This document shows, piece after piece, positions 9,107 to 15,964 of a DNA stretch of 51,600 nucleotides. Position numbers and translations under genes: made by a program. Position 1 is the stretch's first letter. Every line of letters starts with the position of its first letter. The notes under the pieces were generated by a model. That model saw only the letters and a list, made by a program, of their open reading frames with translations, ran no database searches and was not told the DNA's origin. The DNA is from Crocinitomicaceae bacterium (GTDB lineage Bacteria > Bacteroidota > Bacteroidia > Flavobacteriales_D > Crocinitomicaceae), in contig JALRKF010000076.1 in assembly GCA_023254905.1 (NCBI GenBank), positions 1 to 51,600 of the forward strand, in the 5' to 3' direction.

Positions 9107-9463
9107 ATGAGTGAACAAAAAGATATTATTGACCCATCAATGGGAATAGACAATCAAAAGAACCTACCTAACTCAACAGCGGTTTTAGTCTTGGGTATTT
9201 TATCAATTGTCGGCTGTATTTTTTATGGAATCCCAGGCATTATTTGTGGTATAATAGCAATCGTGCTGCACGGAAAGGATAAGAAGCTGTATACAACTGA
9301 TCCCGCTTCGTATAAAAAGTCTTTCGGAAATTCAAAAGCTGGATTTATTTGTGGTATAGTTGGTTTATCTCTTTCAATCCTTTGGTTTTTATACTTTATT
9401 GTAATTCTCATATTTTTTGGAGCTGCAATAACAGCTGCAATAGGCGAGGTCGGTGCAATGTAG
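9107..9463 (+). CDS. CCC-motif/DUF4190-like small membrane protein
   Basis: Unknown function, 118 residues. It has a polar N-terminus (1-23), a hydrophobic helix with Gly and Cys (VLGILSIVGCIFYGIPGIICGIIAIV), a charged middle with the conserved YKKSFGNSKAGFICGIVGLSLS stretch and a final transmembrane helix. This layout is typical of the Bacteroidota DUF4190/CCC-motif membrane proteins, which are often found next to a DUF2752 gene, as here. It is the first gene of the five-gene operon, and its last codons overlap the start of the DUF2752 gene by 11 bases. Confidence 0.85.
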   Translation: MSEQKDIIDPSMGIDNQKNLPNSTAVLVLGILSIVGCIFYGIPGIICGIIAIVLHGKDKKLYTTDPASYKKSFGNSKAGFICGIVGLSLSILWFLYFIVILIFFGAAITAAIGEVGAM

Positions 9464-9719
9464 TTGGAAAGAAGGTTTTGGTGTAGAATGCCTTACATGT
9501 GGAGCTCAGAGGTCCTTTTGGAGTTTGGTGCAAGGTAACTTATGGGAGTCGTTCATTTTATTTCCAGGTCTATTCCCTTTGATCATCACCCTTTTATTGC
9601 TCATTTCTCATTTTGTTTTTAAATGGATGAACGGGGCGAAATTGATAACGTATTCGTTCATTTTTACGGCGATAACGATAGTAGTTAGTTATATAGTAAA
9701 AACATCTTATTTATTTTAA
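9453..9719 (+). CDS. DUF2752 membrane protein
   Basis: Unknown function, 88 residues. The N-terminal ECLTCGAQRSFWSLVQGN matches the DUF2752 signature (a Cys-x-x-Cys-Gly followed by R and a W/L-rich helix), and two membrane helices follow (about 37-56 and 64-82). The start is GTG at 9453, inside the end of the preceding gene, giving an 11-base overlap that suggests translational coupling. It ends one base before ettA. DUF2752 proteins with CCC-motif partners are common in this phylum, but their biochemical role is unknown. Confidence 0.85.
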   Translation: MQCSWKEGFGVECLTCGAQRSFWSLVQGNLWESFILFPGLFPLIITLLLLISHFVFKWMNGAKLITYSFIFTAITIVVSYIVKTSYLF

Positions 9720-9720
9720 A

Positions 9721-11409
9721 ATGTCAGACGATAAAAAGATAATTTTCTCAATGGTTGGTGTTTCGAAACAGACACCACAAGGAAAACAGATTATTAAAAA
9801 CATTCATCTTTCTTTCTTTTATGGAGCAAAGATCGGTATCATTGGATTGAACGGTGCTGGTAAGTCAACGGTGATGAAGATCATTGCTGGTTTAGATCAG
9901 GCATATCAAGGCGATGTTGTTTTTGCTCCCGGTTACTCTGTGGGTTATTTGCCTCAAGAGCCAGAACTTGACGGAAATAAAACCGTTAGAGAAATAGTAA
10001 TGGAAGGGGTGCAAGAAACTGTAGATATCCTGAAAGAGTACGAAGAGATTAATAACGCGTTCATGGATGAAGAAATCATGAATGATCTTGATAAAATGGA
10101 GAAGTTGATAGCAAGGCAAGGTGAGGTGCAGGACAAAATTGATGCAATGGATGCCTGGGAGTTAGATTCAAAGCTGGAAAGAGCGATGGATGCATTGCGA
10201 TGTCCGCCGGATGATCAGAAGATCGATTCGCTTTCTGGAGGAGAAAAAAGAAGGGTAGCATTAACACGCCTTCTTTTAAAGAATCCTGATATTCTACTCC
10301 TCGATGAACCGACCAACCATTTGGATGCAGAATCAATTGATTGGTTAGAACAACATTTGCAGCAGTATAAAGGAACAGTGATTGCTGTAACACATGATCG
10401 TTACTTCCTCGATAATGTAGCTGGTTGGATTCTTGAGCTGGATAGAGGAGAAGGTATTCCATGGAAAGGAAATTACAATTCTTGGCTGGAGCAAAAGTCG
10501 AAGCGATTGAAAGAAGAAGAGAAGTCTGAGTCTAAAAGACAAAAGATGTTGAGTCGAGAGCTCGAGTGGGTAAGAATGAATCCAAAAGGAAGGCATGCTA
10601 AGAATAAAGCCCGTATTGCAAACTACGAGAAGATGCTTTCGGAAGACGTGAAAATGAAAGAAGCGAAGTTGGAGATCCCGATTCCAAATGGTCCTCGTCT
10701 TGGAACAAATGTGATCGAAGCGAAGCATGTTGCTAAATCATTCGGTGATAAATTGTTGTATGATGATCTGAACTTCAATTTGCCTCCTGCTGGAATTGTT
10801 GGCATTATTGGACCAAATGGTGCGGGTAAAACAACAATATTCAAAATGATAATGGATGAGCTTCAGCCGGAATCAGGTGAGTTTGCTGTAGGTGATACAG
10901 TTAAGCTCGGTTATGTAGACCAAAATCATAAGGATATACATCCAGATAAAACAGTCTTTGAGGTTGTTTCAGATGGAATGGAGTATGTAGAGATCGGAAA
11001 TCAGAAGATTAATGCACGTGCTTATCTATCGAAATTTAATTTCAATGGTTCCGATCAAAACAAGAAAGTTGGCATTTTATCTGGTGGAGAAAGAAACAGA
11101 CTTCACCTGGCCATGACCCTAAAAATTGAAGCGAATGTTTTATTGCTAGATGAGCCTACTAACGACATCGATGTGAATACTTTGCGAGCACTTGAAGAAG
11201 GAATTGAAAGCTTTGCGGGGTGTGCTGTAGTAATTTCTCATGACAGATGGTTCCTTGATAGAATTTGTACTCACATCCTTGCATTCGAAGGAGATTCCAA
11301 TGTTTATTGGTTTGAAGGTTCTTATTCAGATTATGAGGAGAACCGCAAAAAGCGCCTTGGTGATGAAGGGCCAAAAAGAATTAAATACAGAAAACTGATC
11401 AAAGATTAA
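9721..11409 (+). CDS. ettA: Energy-dependent translational throttle protein EttA (ABC-F ATPase)
   Basis: Soluble ABC-F ATPase that binds the ribosomal E site and gates entry into the elongation cycle according to ATP/ADP. The 562 residues contain two nucleotide-binding domains: Walker A GLNGAGKS (42-49), signature LSGGEKRR (about 166-173) and LLDEPTNHLD, then Walker A GPNGAGKT (about 363-370), signature LSGGERNR and LLDEPTNDID. The linker region has the EttA-type arm and the MLSRELEWVRMNPKGRHAKNKAR segment. No transmembrane part exists. It sits one base after the DUF2752 gene and one base before pepD, in the middle of a tight operon. A second, different ABC-F protein is at 38756-40387. Confidence 0.96.
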   Translation: MSDDKKIIFSMVGVSKQTPQGKQIIKNIHLSFFYGAKIGIIGLNGAGKSTVMKIIAGLDQAYQGDVVFAPGYSVGYLPQEPELDGNKTVREIVMEGVQETVDILKEYEEINNAFMDEEIMNDLDKMEKLIARQGEVQDKIDAMDAWELDSKLERAMDALRCPPDDQKIDSLSGGEKRRVALTRLLLKNPDILLLDEPTNHLDAESIDWLEQHLQQYKGTVIAVTHDRYFLDNVAGWILELDRGEGIPWKGNYNSWLEQKSKRLKEEEKSESKRQKMLSRELEWVRMNPKGRHAKNKARIANYEKMLSEDVKMKEAKLEIPIPNGPRLGTNVIEAKHVAKSFGDKLLYDDLNFNLPPAGIVGIIGPNGAGKTTIFKMIMDELQPESGEFAVGDTVKLGYVDQNHKDIHPDKTVFEVVSDGMEYVEIGNQKINARAYLSKFNFNGSDQNKKVGILSGGERNRLHLAMTLKIEANVLLLDEPTNDIDVNTLRALEEGIESFAGCAVVISHDRWFLDRICTHILAFEGDSNVYWFEGSYSDYEENRKKRLGDEGPKRIKYRKLIKD

Positions 11410-11410
11410 C

Positions 11411-12856
11411 ATGATTGAGCAACTTGATCCCAAAGGGCTTTGGAGTAATTTTTCAAAGTTAAATGCAGTGCCCCGACCCTCCAAAAAGGAGGAGCGTGTA
11501 ATTGAATTCATGATGGATTTTGGAAAGTCTTTAGGACTAGAAACTGTCAAGGATGCTATTGGAAACGTGATCATTAAAAAGCCAGCCAGTCCGGGAATGG
11601 AAAATGCGAAGACTGTGATAATGCAGTCGCATCTGGATATGGTGCATCAAAAGAACAACGATACAGAGTTCGATTTCTTGAATCAGGGAATTGAAATGGT
11701 TATCGATAATGACTGGGTAAAGGCCAAGGGAACAACTTTGGGTGCTGATAATGGTATCGGTGTTGCAGCCATCATGGCGGTTTTAGAGTCTAAAGATATT
11801 GTACATCCAGCAATTGAGGCACTTTTCACCATTGATGAAGAGACTGGAATGACAGGCGCGATGGAGCTTGATGGTTCATTATTTGACGGTCAGATACTCT
11901 TGAATCTTGATACAGAAGATGATGATGAATTATCTGTAGGTTGCGCCGGTGGAATCGATACAAATACGAGTGTTTTATTGAAGACGGAGGATATAAATCC
12001 AGGTTCATCAATAGTTAGAATTGAGATCAAAGGATTGCTCGGTGGACATTCAGGAATGGATATAGATAAGGGTAGAGGCAATGGGAATAAACTGATGAAT
12101 CGTATATTGTTTGAATTGAGTTCATTGATAAAATATCAGTTGCTAAGTATCGATGGGGGCAGTTTACGCAACGCTATTCCAAGAGAATCAATTACTGAAA
12201 TCGCTGTCCGTGATATTTCTGAGTTCAATTCTCATTTTGTTAGAATTGCTGAGGAGATCAGGTCAGAATATAAATTTGTCGAGCCAGAAATGGTGTTACA
12301 GACAAGTCTATCAGCAGAATTCCCTTCGAATGCATTGACTCAATTAGATAGAGACAAACTGATACATGCTGTATATAGTGTGCATAATGGAGTCTTTCGA
12401 ATGAGTCCAGATATTGAAGGATTGGTAGAAGCTTCATCCAGTTTAGCTCGAGTAGTATTGAAGGACGGGTTATTCGAAACACAATCCTTACAACGAAGCA
12501 GTGTTGAGTCTTCAAAAAGAGATGTAGCAAATACTGTTGCTGCTCCATTCAGAGCATTGGGAGCTGATGTAGTGCAAAATGGCGATTATCCAGGATGGCA
12601 ACCAAATCCAAATTCTGAGATACTTCAGTTGATGGAAAAATTATATCGTGAAAAATTCAATGAAGCACCTAATGTAAAAGCTTGTCATGCCGGATTGGAG
12701 TGTGGTATTCTATTAAAGCATCTCCCAGGAGTTGATATGATCTCTTTTGGTCCAAATATTAGGGCGGCGCATTCACCTGATGAAAAGGTGCAAATATCTT
12801 CCGTTCAGAAGTTTTGGGATTATTTAATGAGTGTGTTACAGAAAATTCCTGCATAA
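11411..12856 (+). CDS. pepD: Aminoacyl-histidine dipeptidase (cytosolic non-specific dipeptidase)
   Basis: M20 family di-zinc dipeptidase that hydrolyses a wide range of dipeptides, including Xaa-His, in the cytoplasm. The 481 residues match the length of E. coli PepD. Metal-binding motifs are visible as SHLDMVHQ (about 77-84), the bridging Asp in LGADNGIGVAA, the catalytic Glu pair in DEETGMTGA, the Asp in NLDTED and a late His in HAGLECG / FGPNIRAAHSPDE. The dimerisation (lid) domain lies in the middle. It is one base after ettA and three bases before a DUF3820 gene. Confidence 0.95.
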   Translation: MIEQLDPKGLWSNFSKLNAVPRPSKKEERVIEFMMDFGKSLGLETVKDAIGNVIIKKPASPGMENAKTVIMQSHLDMVHQKNNDTEFDFLNQGIEMVIDNDWVKAKGTTLGADNGIGVAAIMAVLESKDIVHPAIEALFTIDEETGMTGAMELDGSLFDGQILLNLDTEDDDELSVGCAGGIDTNTSVLLKTEDINPGSSIVRIEIKGLLGGHSGMDIDKGRGNGNKLMNRILFELSSLIKYQLLSIDGGSLRNAIPRESITEIAVRDISEFNSHFVRIAEEIRSEYKFVEPEMVLQTSLSAEFPSNALTQLDRDKLIHAVYSVHNGVFRMSPDIEGLVEASSSLARVVLKDGLFETQSLQRSSVESSKRDVANTVAAPFRALGADVVQNGDYPGWQPNPNSEILQLMEKLYREKFNEAPNVKACHAGLECGILLKHLPGVDMISFGPNIRAAHSPDEKVQISSVQKFWDYLMSVLQKIPA

Positions 12857-12859
12857 TCA

Positions 12860-13072
12860 ATGCAGCAAAATCAGCTCGTTAAACTCGCTAACACAAAAAT
12901 GCCTTACGGAAAGTATAAAGGCAAATATTTAGTGGAATTACCCGAGCCTTATTTAGTCTGGTATAGATCAAAAGGGTTTCCAAAAGGAAGGCTAGGGGAG
13001 CAGTTAAGCTTAATGTTGGAGATCAAAATCAATGGTTTAGAGCGTTTAATTTATCCGTTAATGGAAAAATAA
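12860..13072 (+). CDS. DUF3820 family protein
   Basis: Small protein of 70 residues with the DUF3820 signature MPYGKYKGKYLVELPEPYL and WYRSKGFPKGRLGEQL. The domain is also found fused to exonuclease-like proteins in other bacteria; its own function is not known. It is the last gene of the operon that begins at 9107, three bases after pepD. No terminator is apparent directly after it. Confidence 0.85.
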   Translation: MQQNQLVKLANTKMPYGKYKGKYLVELPEPYLVWYRSKGFPKGRLGEQLSLMLEIKINGLERLIYPLMEK

Positions 13073-13236
13073 TTAACAAAACTAAATTTAATTTTATTCT
13101 ACTTATTTACAGTATATTATGATAGATTAACTAACTCTATAAATTAAGTTTATATTATACATAAGTAAATTTTTTTTCATTTTTTTGAAACCATCTATAG
13201 GTGTCGGCGTAAAGTGTTATGTAATCAAACACTGAT
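13073..13236. other. AT-rich intergenic region with a hairpin ahead of the small ORF
   Basis: 164 bases without a credible gene. The sequence is mostly A and T, with a T-rich run near 13170-13187. A perfect 6-bp inverted repeat AGTGTT/AACACT (13213-13218 and 13228-13233, 9-base loop) lies three bases before the ATG at 13237. No tRNA, riboswitch or full promoter was recognised. Confidence 0.5.
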
Positions 13237-13431
13237 ATGATGCAAATAACAACAATAAATATGATGATGAATAGAGTAAAGAATGCAAAGATCAAATTAT
13301 CTCAACACCGGGATCTAGGAAATAGAAGTTCATTGACTGTATATGAGGTAGCGCGATTGATGGACACCATAAAATACGGAGAGAAAGCTGAAGGGAATAC
13401 ACAAGATTCAATTTTCTTCTCATTGAATTAG
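13237..13431 (+). CDS. Possible small protein (64 residues), unknown
   Basis: An open frame of 64 codons starting with two Met residues, basic in its first half and acidic in its second. I recognise no domain or signal peptide. Its only support is context: a promoter-sized AT-rich region before it and a clean terminator at 13461-13489, thirty bases after its stop, which shows that something ending here is transcribed on this strand. It could equally be a non-coding RNA or the tail of the pepD operon transcript. Confidence 0.35.
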   Translation: MMQITTINMMMNRVKNAKIKLSQHRDLGNRSSLTVYEVARLMDTIKYGEKAEGNTQDSIFFSLN

Positions 13432-13460
13432 GTTTAGTTTAAGTATGAGTAAGTTTTGGG

Positions 13461-13489
13461 CCAGTCCATTTTACGGGCTGGTTTTTTTT
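13461..13489 (+). terminator. Rho-independent terminator upstream of the XRE gene
   Basis: CCAGTCC and GGGCTGG (one G-T pair) form a 7-bp stem with a 7-base loop, followed by eight T residues. It isolates the XRE gene from upstream transcription. Confidence 0.85.
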
Positions 13490-13490
13490 G

Positions 13491-13547
13491 TTTCAAATGT
13501 TAATTATATATTTACAATTGTAATAAATAATTTTTTTACAAATGTTA
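13491..13547. promoter_or_regulatory. Three copies of a palindromic operator-like motif over the XRE gene start
   Basis: TTTCAAATGTTA (13491-13502), TTACAATTGTAA (13512-13523, perfect palindrome) and TTACAAATGTTA (13536-13547, covering the start codon at 13542) share the form TWACAWWTGTWA. Related copies occur in the mnmA upstream region. They may be binding sites for the regulator encoded here; this is inferred from position and symmetry only. Confidence 0.45.
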
Positions 13548-13898
13548 ATTCAAGACAGGATACGACTAATTCTCAAAGCGAATCAAATGAATTCATCTCA
13601 ATTTGCGGACAGAGTAGGTGTCAACAGGGCTTCTTTAAGTCATGTGTTGAGTGGAAGAAATAAGCCTAGCCACGACTTTCTTTCTAAGATCATAAAAGAA
13701 TTTCCTAATGTGAATGCATCTTGGTTAATCACGGGTGAAACAAGGGATGGGGACTTTAAGAATGAAAAAGGAGAACCAAAGAAGGATACGATTATAAAAC
13801 AAAAAACAGAGGAAGTAGCTCTGGTATCAAAGACCATCGTTAAGATTATTCATTATTACGCTGACGGAACATTCGATACGTTTCTTCCTAATGCTTGA
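13542..13898 (+). CDS. XRE-family helix-turn-helix transcriptional regulator
   Basis: DNA-binding protein of 118 residues. Residues 4-60 form a Cro/CI-type [24 protein letters not shown], then [20 protein letters not shown] as the turn and recognition helix. It is followed by NASWLITGE, usual in Bacteroidota members, and by a polar linker. The C-terminal segment [16 protein letters not shown] also recurs in this phylum's regulators and may be a small sensing or dimerisation element. The gene overlaps the 3' end of mnmA by 11 bases in convergent orientation. Repeated palindromes over its own start suggest autoregulation. Target genes are unknown. Confidence 0.88.
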   Translation: MLIQDRIRLILKANQMNSSQFADRVGVNRASLSHVLSGRNKPSHDFLSKIIKEFPNVNASWLITGETRDGDFKNEKGEPKKDTIIKQKTEEVALVSKTIVKIIHYYADGTFDTFLPNA

Positions 13899-15069
13899 TA
13901 ACTCCTGAGCCTATTAGCGCTCCAGAATCGTTATAAAGCGCGATAAACTGACCAGAAGTAATTCCTCTTTGTACCCTATCAAATAGAAAGTATAAGCCGT
14001 CTTCTTTAACAAACACAGTGCATTTTTGTAATGGCTGACGATAACGAATCCTGCAATCAATGTGAAGCCTGTGCAAACTATTAATATCTCTACCAGCAGA
14101 AATGAAATGCCAATCTGATTTATCCACTTTAAGAGCATATCTATTCAGTCCTGGGTGTTCATCCTTTTGACCTGTATAGATAGTATTGGTTTGGACGTCA
14201 GTATCTATTACGAATGAAGGGAAGGGTCTTCCTCCAATGTGTAGCCCCTTACGTTGTCCTATTGTGTAGAAATGAGCCCCTTGATGCTCAGCAACTTTTA
14301 CTCCTAGATCTTTACTATATGTAAAAGGTGTGGCAAGTGCTTCAATATTTGCCTCGTTTCTTTCCAGCTTGTGGTATTTCTCAAACATATCGAGATCATC
14401 CTGGACTTCAATGATGTCGCCGTATTTGATTGTCAATTGCTGTTGTAAGAACTCAGGTAAACTTATTTTACCAACAAAACAAAGTCCTTGTGAATCTTTT
14501 TTATCCGCTGTATGAATACCAGCCTCTTCGGCCAACTGACGTACTTCTGGTTTTAATAGGTCTCCAATAGGGAATAGTGCCTTAACCAACTGTCTCTGAG
14601 AGATCTGACAGAGGAAGTAAGATTGATCCTTGTTTGGGTCCTTTCCTGAAATAAGTTCAAACGTACCGTCTTCATTTTCTCGTTTTCTGCAATAATGACC
14701 AGTTGCTACGTAATCTGCACCAAGCTCCATGGCTGCATCAAGAAATACATCGAACTTGATCTCTCTGTTGCAGAGTACATCTGGATTAGGTGTCCTACCG
14801 GCTTCATACTCAGAGAACATATAATCGACGATCCTTTCTTTATACTGTTCACTGAGATCAACAACTTGAAAGGGGATTCCTAAGTGCTGTGCGACAAGCA
14901 GAGCATCATTTGAGTCGTCAATCCACGGGCAATCATCGGATATAGTAACTGTTTCATCGTGCCAATTACGCATGAACATACCAATAACCTCATAACCTTG
15001 CTCTTTCAACAGATATGCGGTAACACTAGAGTCAACACCACCAGAAAGTCCAACAACAACACGTTTCAT
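13888..15069 (-). CDS. mnmA: tRNA-specific 2-thiouridylase MnmA
   Basis: Adds sulfur to the wobble uridine (U34) of tRNA-Lys, -Glu and -Gln, using ATP and a sulfur relay. The PP-loop GLSGGVDSS is at the N-terminus, the first catalytic Cys lies in [10 protein letters not shown] and the second in QGLCFVGK, spaced as in E. coli MnmA. The middle domain includes [13 protein letters not shown], and the C-terminal beta-barrel follows. I start it at the ATG at 15069 ([11 protein letters not shown]); the frame is open ten codons further but that stretch is not conserved. Convergent and overlapping with the XRE gene by 11 bases; divergent from a secreted-protein gene across a palindrome-rich region. 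Confidence 0.96.
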   Translation of the reverse strand: MKRVVVGLSGGVDSSVTAYLLKEQGYEVIGMFMRNWHDETVTISDDCPWIDDSNDALLVAQHLGIPFQVVDLSEQYKERIVDYMFSEYEAGRTPNPDVLCNREIKFDVFLDAAMELGADYVATGHYCRKRENEDGTFELISGKDPNKDQSYFLCQISQRQLVKALFPIGDLLKPEVRQLAEEAGIHTADKKDSQGLCFVGKISLPEFLQQQLTIKYGDIIEVQDDLDMFEKYHKLERNEANIEALATPFTYSKDLGVKVAEHQGAHFYTIGQRKGLHIGGRPFPSFVIDTDVQTNTIYTGQKDEHPGLNRYALKVDKSDWHFISAGRDINSLHRLHIDCRIRYRQPLQKCTVFVKEDGLYFLFDRVQRGITSGQFIALYNDSGALIGSGVIKH

Positions 15070-15107
15070 TGTGCGAAAATACAACTTATTTAAAATCATT
15101 CATATAA

Positions 15108-15165
15108 TTACATATGTTAACATATTAAATAAAATAGAGTAACATATGTAAATTAACAATTGTTG
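15108..15165. promoter_or_regulatory. Palindromic operator-like motifs in the mnmA divergent region
   Basis: TTACATATGTTA (15108-15119) and its exact reverse complement TAACATATGTAA (15140-15151) are followed by TAACAATTGTTG (15154-15165). They share the TWACAWWTGTWA form with the three sites at the start of the XRE gene 1.6 kb away, which suggests a common regulator. Confidence 0.4.
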
Positions 15166-15191
15166 TAATAATCTCTTGAAATGTATGGCCC

Positions 15192-15199
15192 TAAATTTG
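15192..15199 (+). promoter_or_regulatory. -7 box (TAAATTTG) for the secreted protein gene at 15213
   Basis: TAAATTTG fully matches TAnnTTTG. Transcription would begin near 15205, so the messenger would be almost leaderless relative to the GTG at 15213. The TAA of this box is also the in-frame stop just before the gene. Confidence 0.45.
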
Positions 15200-15212
15200 T
15201 ACTTTGGCTGCC

Positions 15213-15917
15213 GTGTTCAAACACCTCATTTTTATATCATCTTTATTGGCGGCTGGTGGAAGCCTGAATGCACAGGACTGTGAGAATGTGCTGTTTTCTG
15301 GGCGTGTATCGGATTCATTGCGCCCACAGAACTTCTATAATTTGATGGTGGTTAATATGTCCTCAGGAAGAGGTGTATTTGGTCAGCCTGATGGAAAGTT
15401 CAGTGTTTATGCGAATCAGGGCGATACATTGATTCTCTCTGTTCGCGATTACCCGAAGATATACACAACGATTGTTGCCGACTCTAATTGTCAGTTCAAA
15501 GGAGTTTTTTACCTTGAACCGAAGGTGCAGGAATTAGAAGCAGTTGAAGTAAGGCCGTTGAAATCACTCGAGCAGATTAAAGAAGAGCGTGCTTCGCTTG
15601 CTATGCGTGAAACGCGAATGGTTACGGGAATAGATGTGCTTCAAAGCCCAATAACGGCTTTGTATCAACGCTTCTCTAAACTTGAACGATCTAAAAGATG
15701 GGTGGCTGAGCAAGAATACAAGGATGACCAGAAGCGGATCCTTAAAGAATTATTGAGAAATTACGTAGTGTACGATATTATTGAACTTACCGATGAAGAG
15801 TTTCAGGAATTTATCGAATTTTTAAATATGGACGATCACTTCTTAAAAACGGCTTCAGAAATGGAACTGATCACCTTTGTTAAAGACAAGTACGAGCATT
15901 ATAAGCGACTCAAATAA
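15213..15917 (+). CDS. Secreted protein with CarboxypepD_reg-like N-terminal domain
   Basis: Unknown function. No ATG is available near the 5' end: the first usable codons are TTG at 15204 and GTG at 15213. I favour GTG because the resulting N-terminus (FKHLIFISSLLAAGGSLNAQ) is a clean signal peptide and a TTG start would sit on the predicted transcription start. Residues about 25-100 resemble the TonB-dependent-receptor-type regulatory Ig fold (VLFSGRVSDSLRPQNFYNLMV, then DGKFSVYANQGDTLILSV). The C-terminal half is long charged helices ending in KYEHYKRLK. A terminator follows the stop. Divergent from mnmA. Confidence 0.78.
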   Translation: MFKHLIFISSLLAAGGSLNAQDCENVLFSGRVSDSLRPQNFYNLMVVNMSSGRGVFGQPDGKFSVYANQGDTLILSVRDYPKIYTTIVADSNCQFKGVFYLEPKVQELEAVEVRPLKSLEQIKEERASLAMRETRMVTGIDVLQSPITALYQRFSKLERSKRWVAEQEYKDDQKRILKELLRNYVVYDIIELTDEEFQEFIEFLNMDDHFLKTASEMELITFVKDKYEHYKRLK

Positions 15918-15920
15918 AAA

Positions 15921-15944
15921 AAAGCACGAACTAAGTCGTGCTTT
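15921..15944. terminator. Bidirectional rho-independent terminator
   Basis: AAAGCACGA and TCGTGCTTT form a perfect 9-bp stem with a 6-base loop, with A residues before and T residues after it, so it can end both the secreted-protein transcript and the convergent M1 peptidase transcript. Confidence 0.85.
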
Positions 15945-15964
15945 TTGAATGTTCAATTCTATTA

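Noticed and set aside
10076-10728. Long minus-strand frames opposite ettA
   Set aside because: Antisense to conserved ATPase motifs; no domain, no start context.
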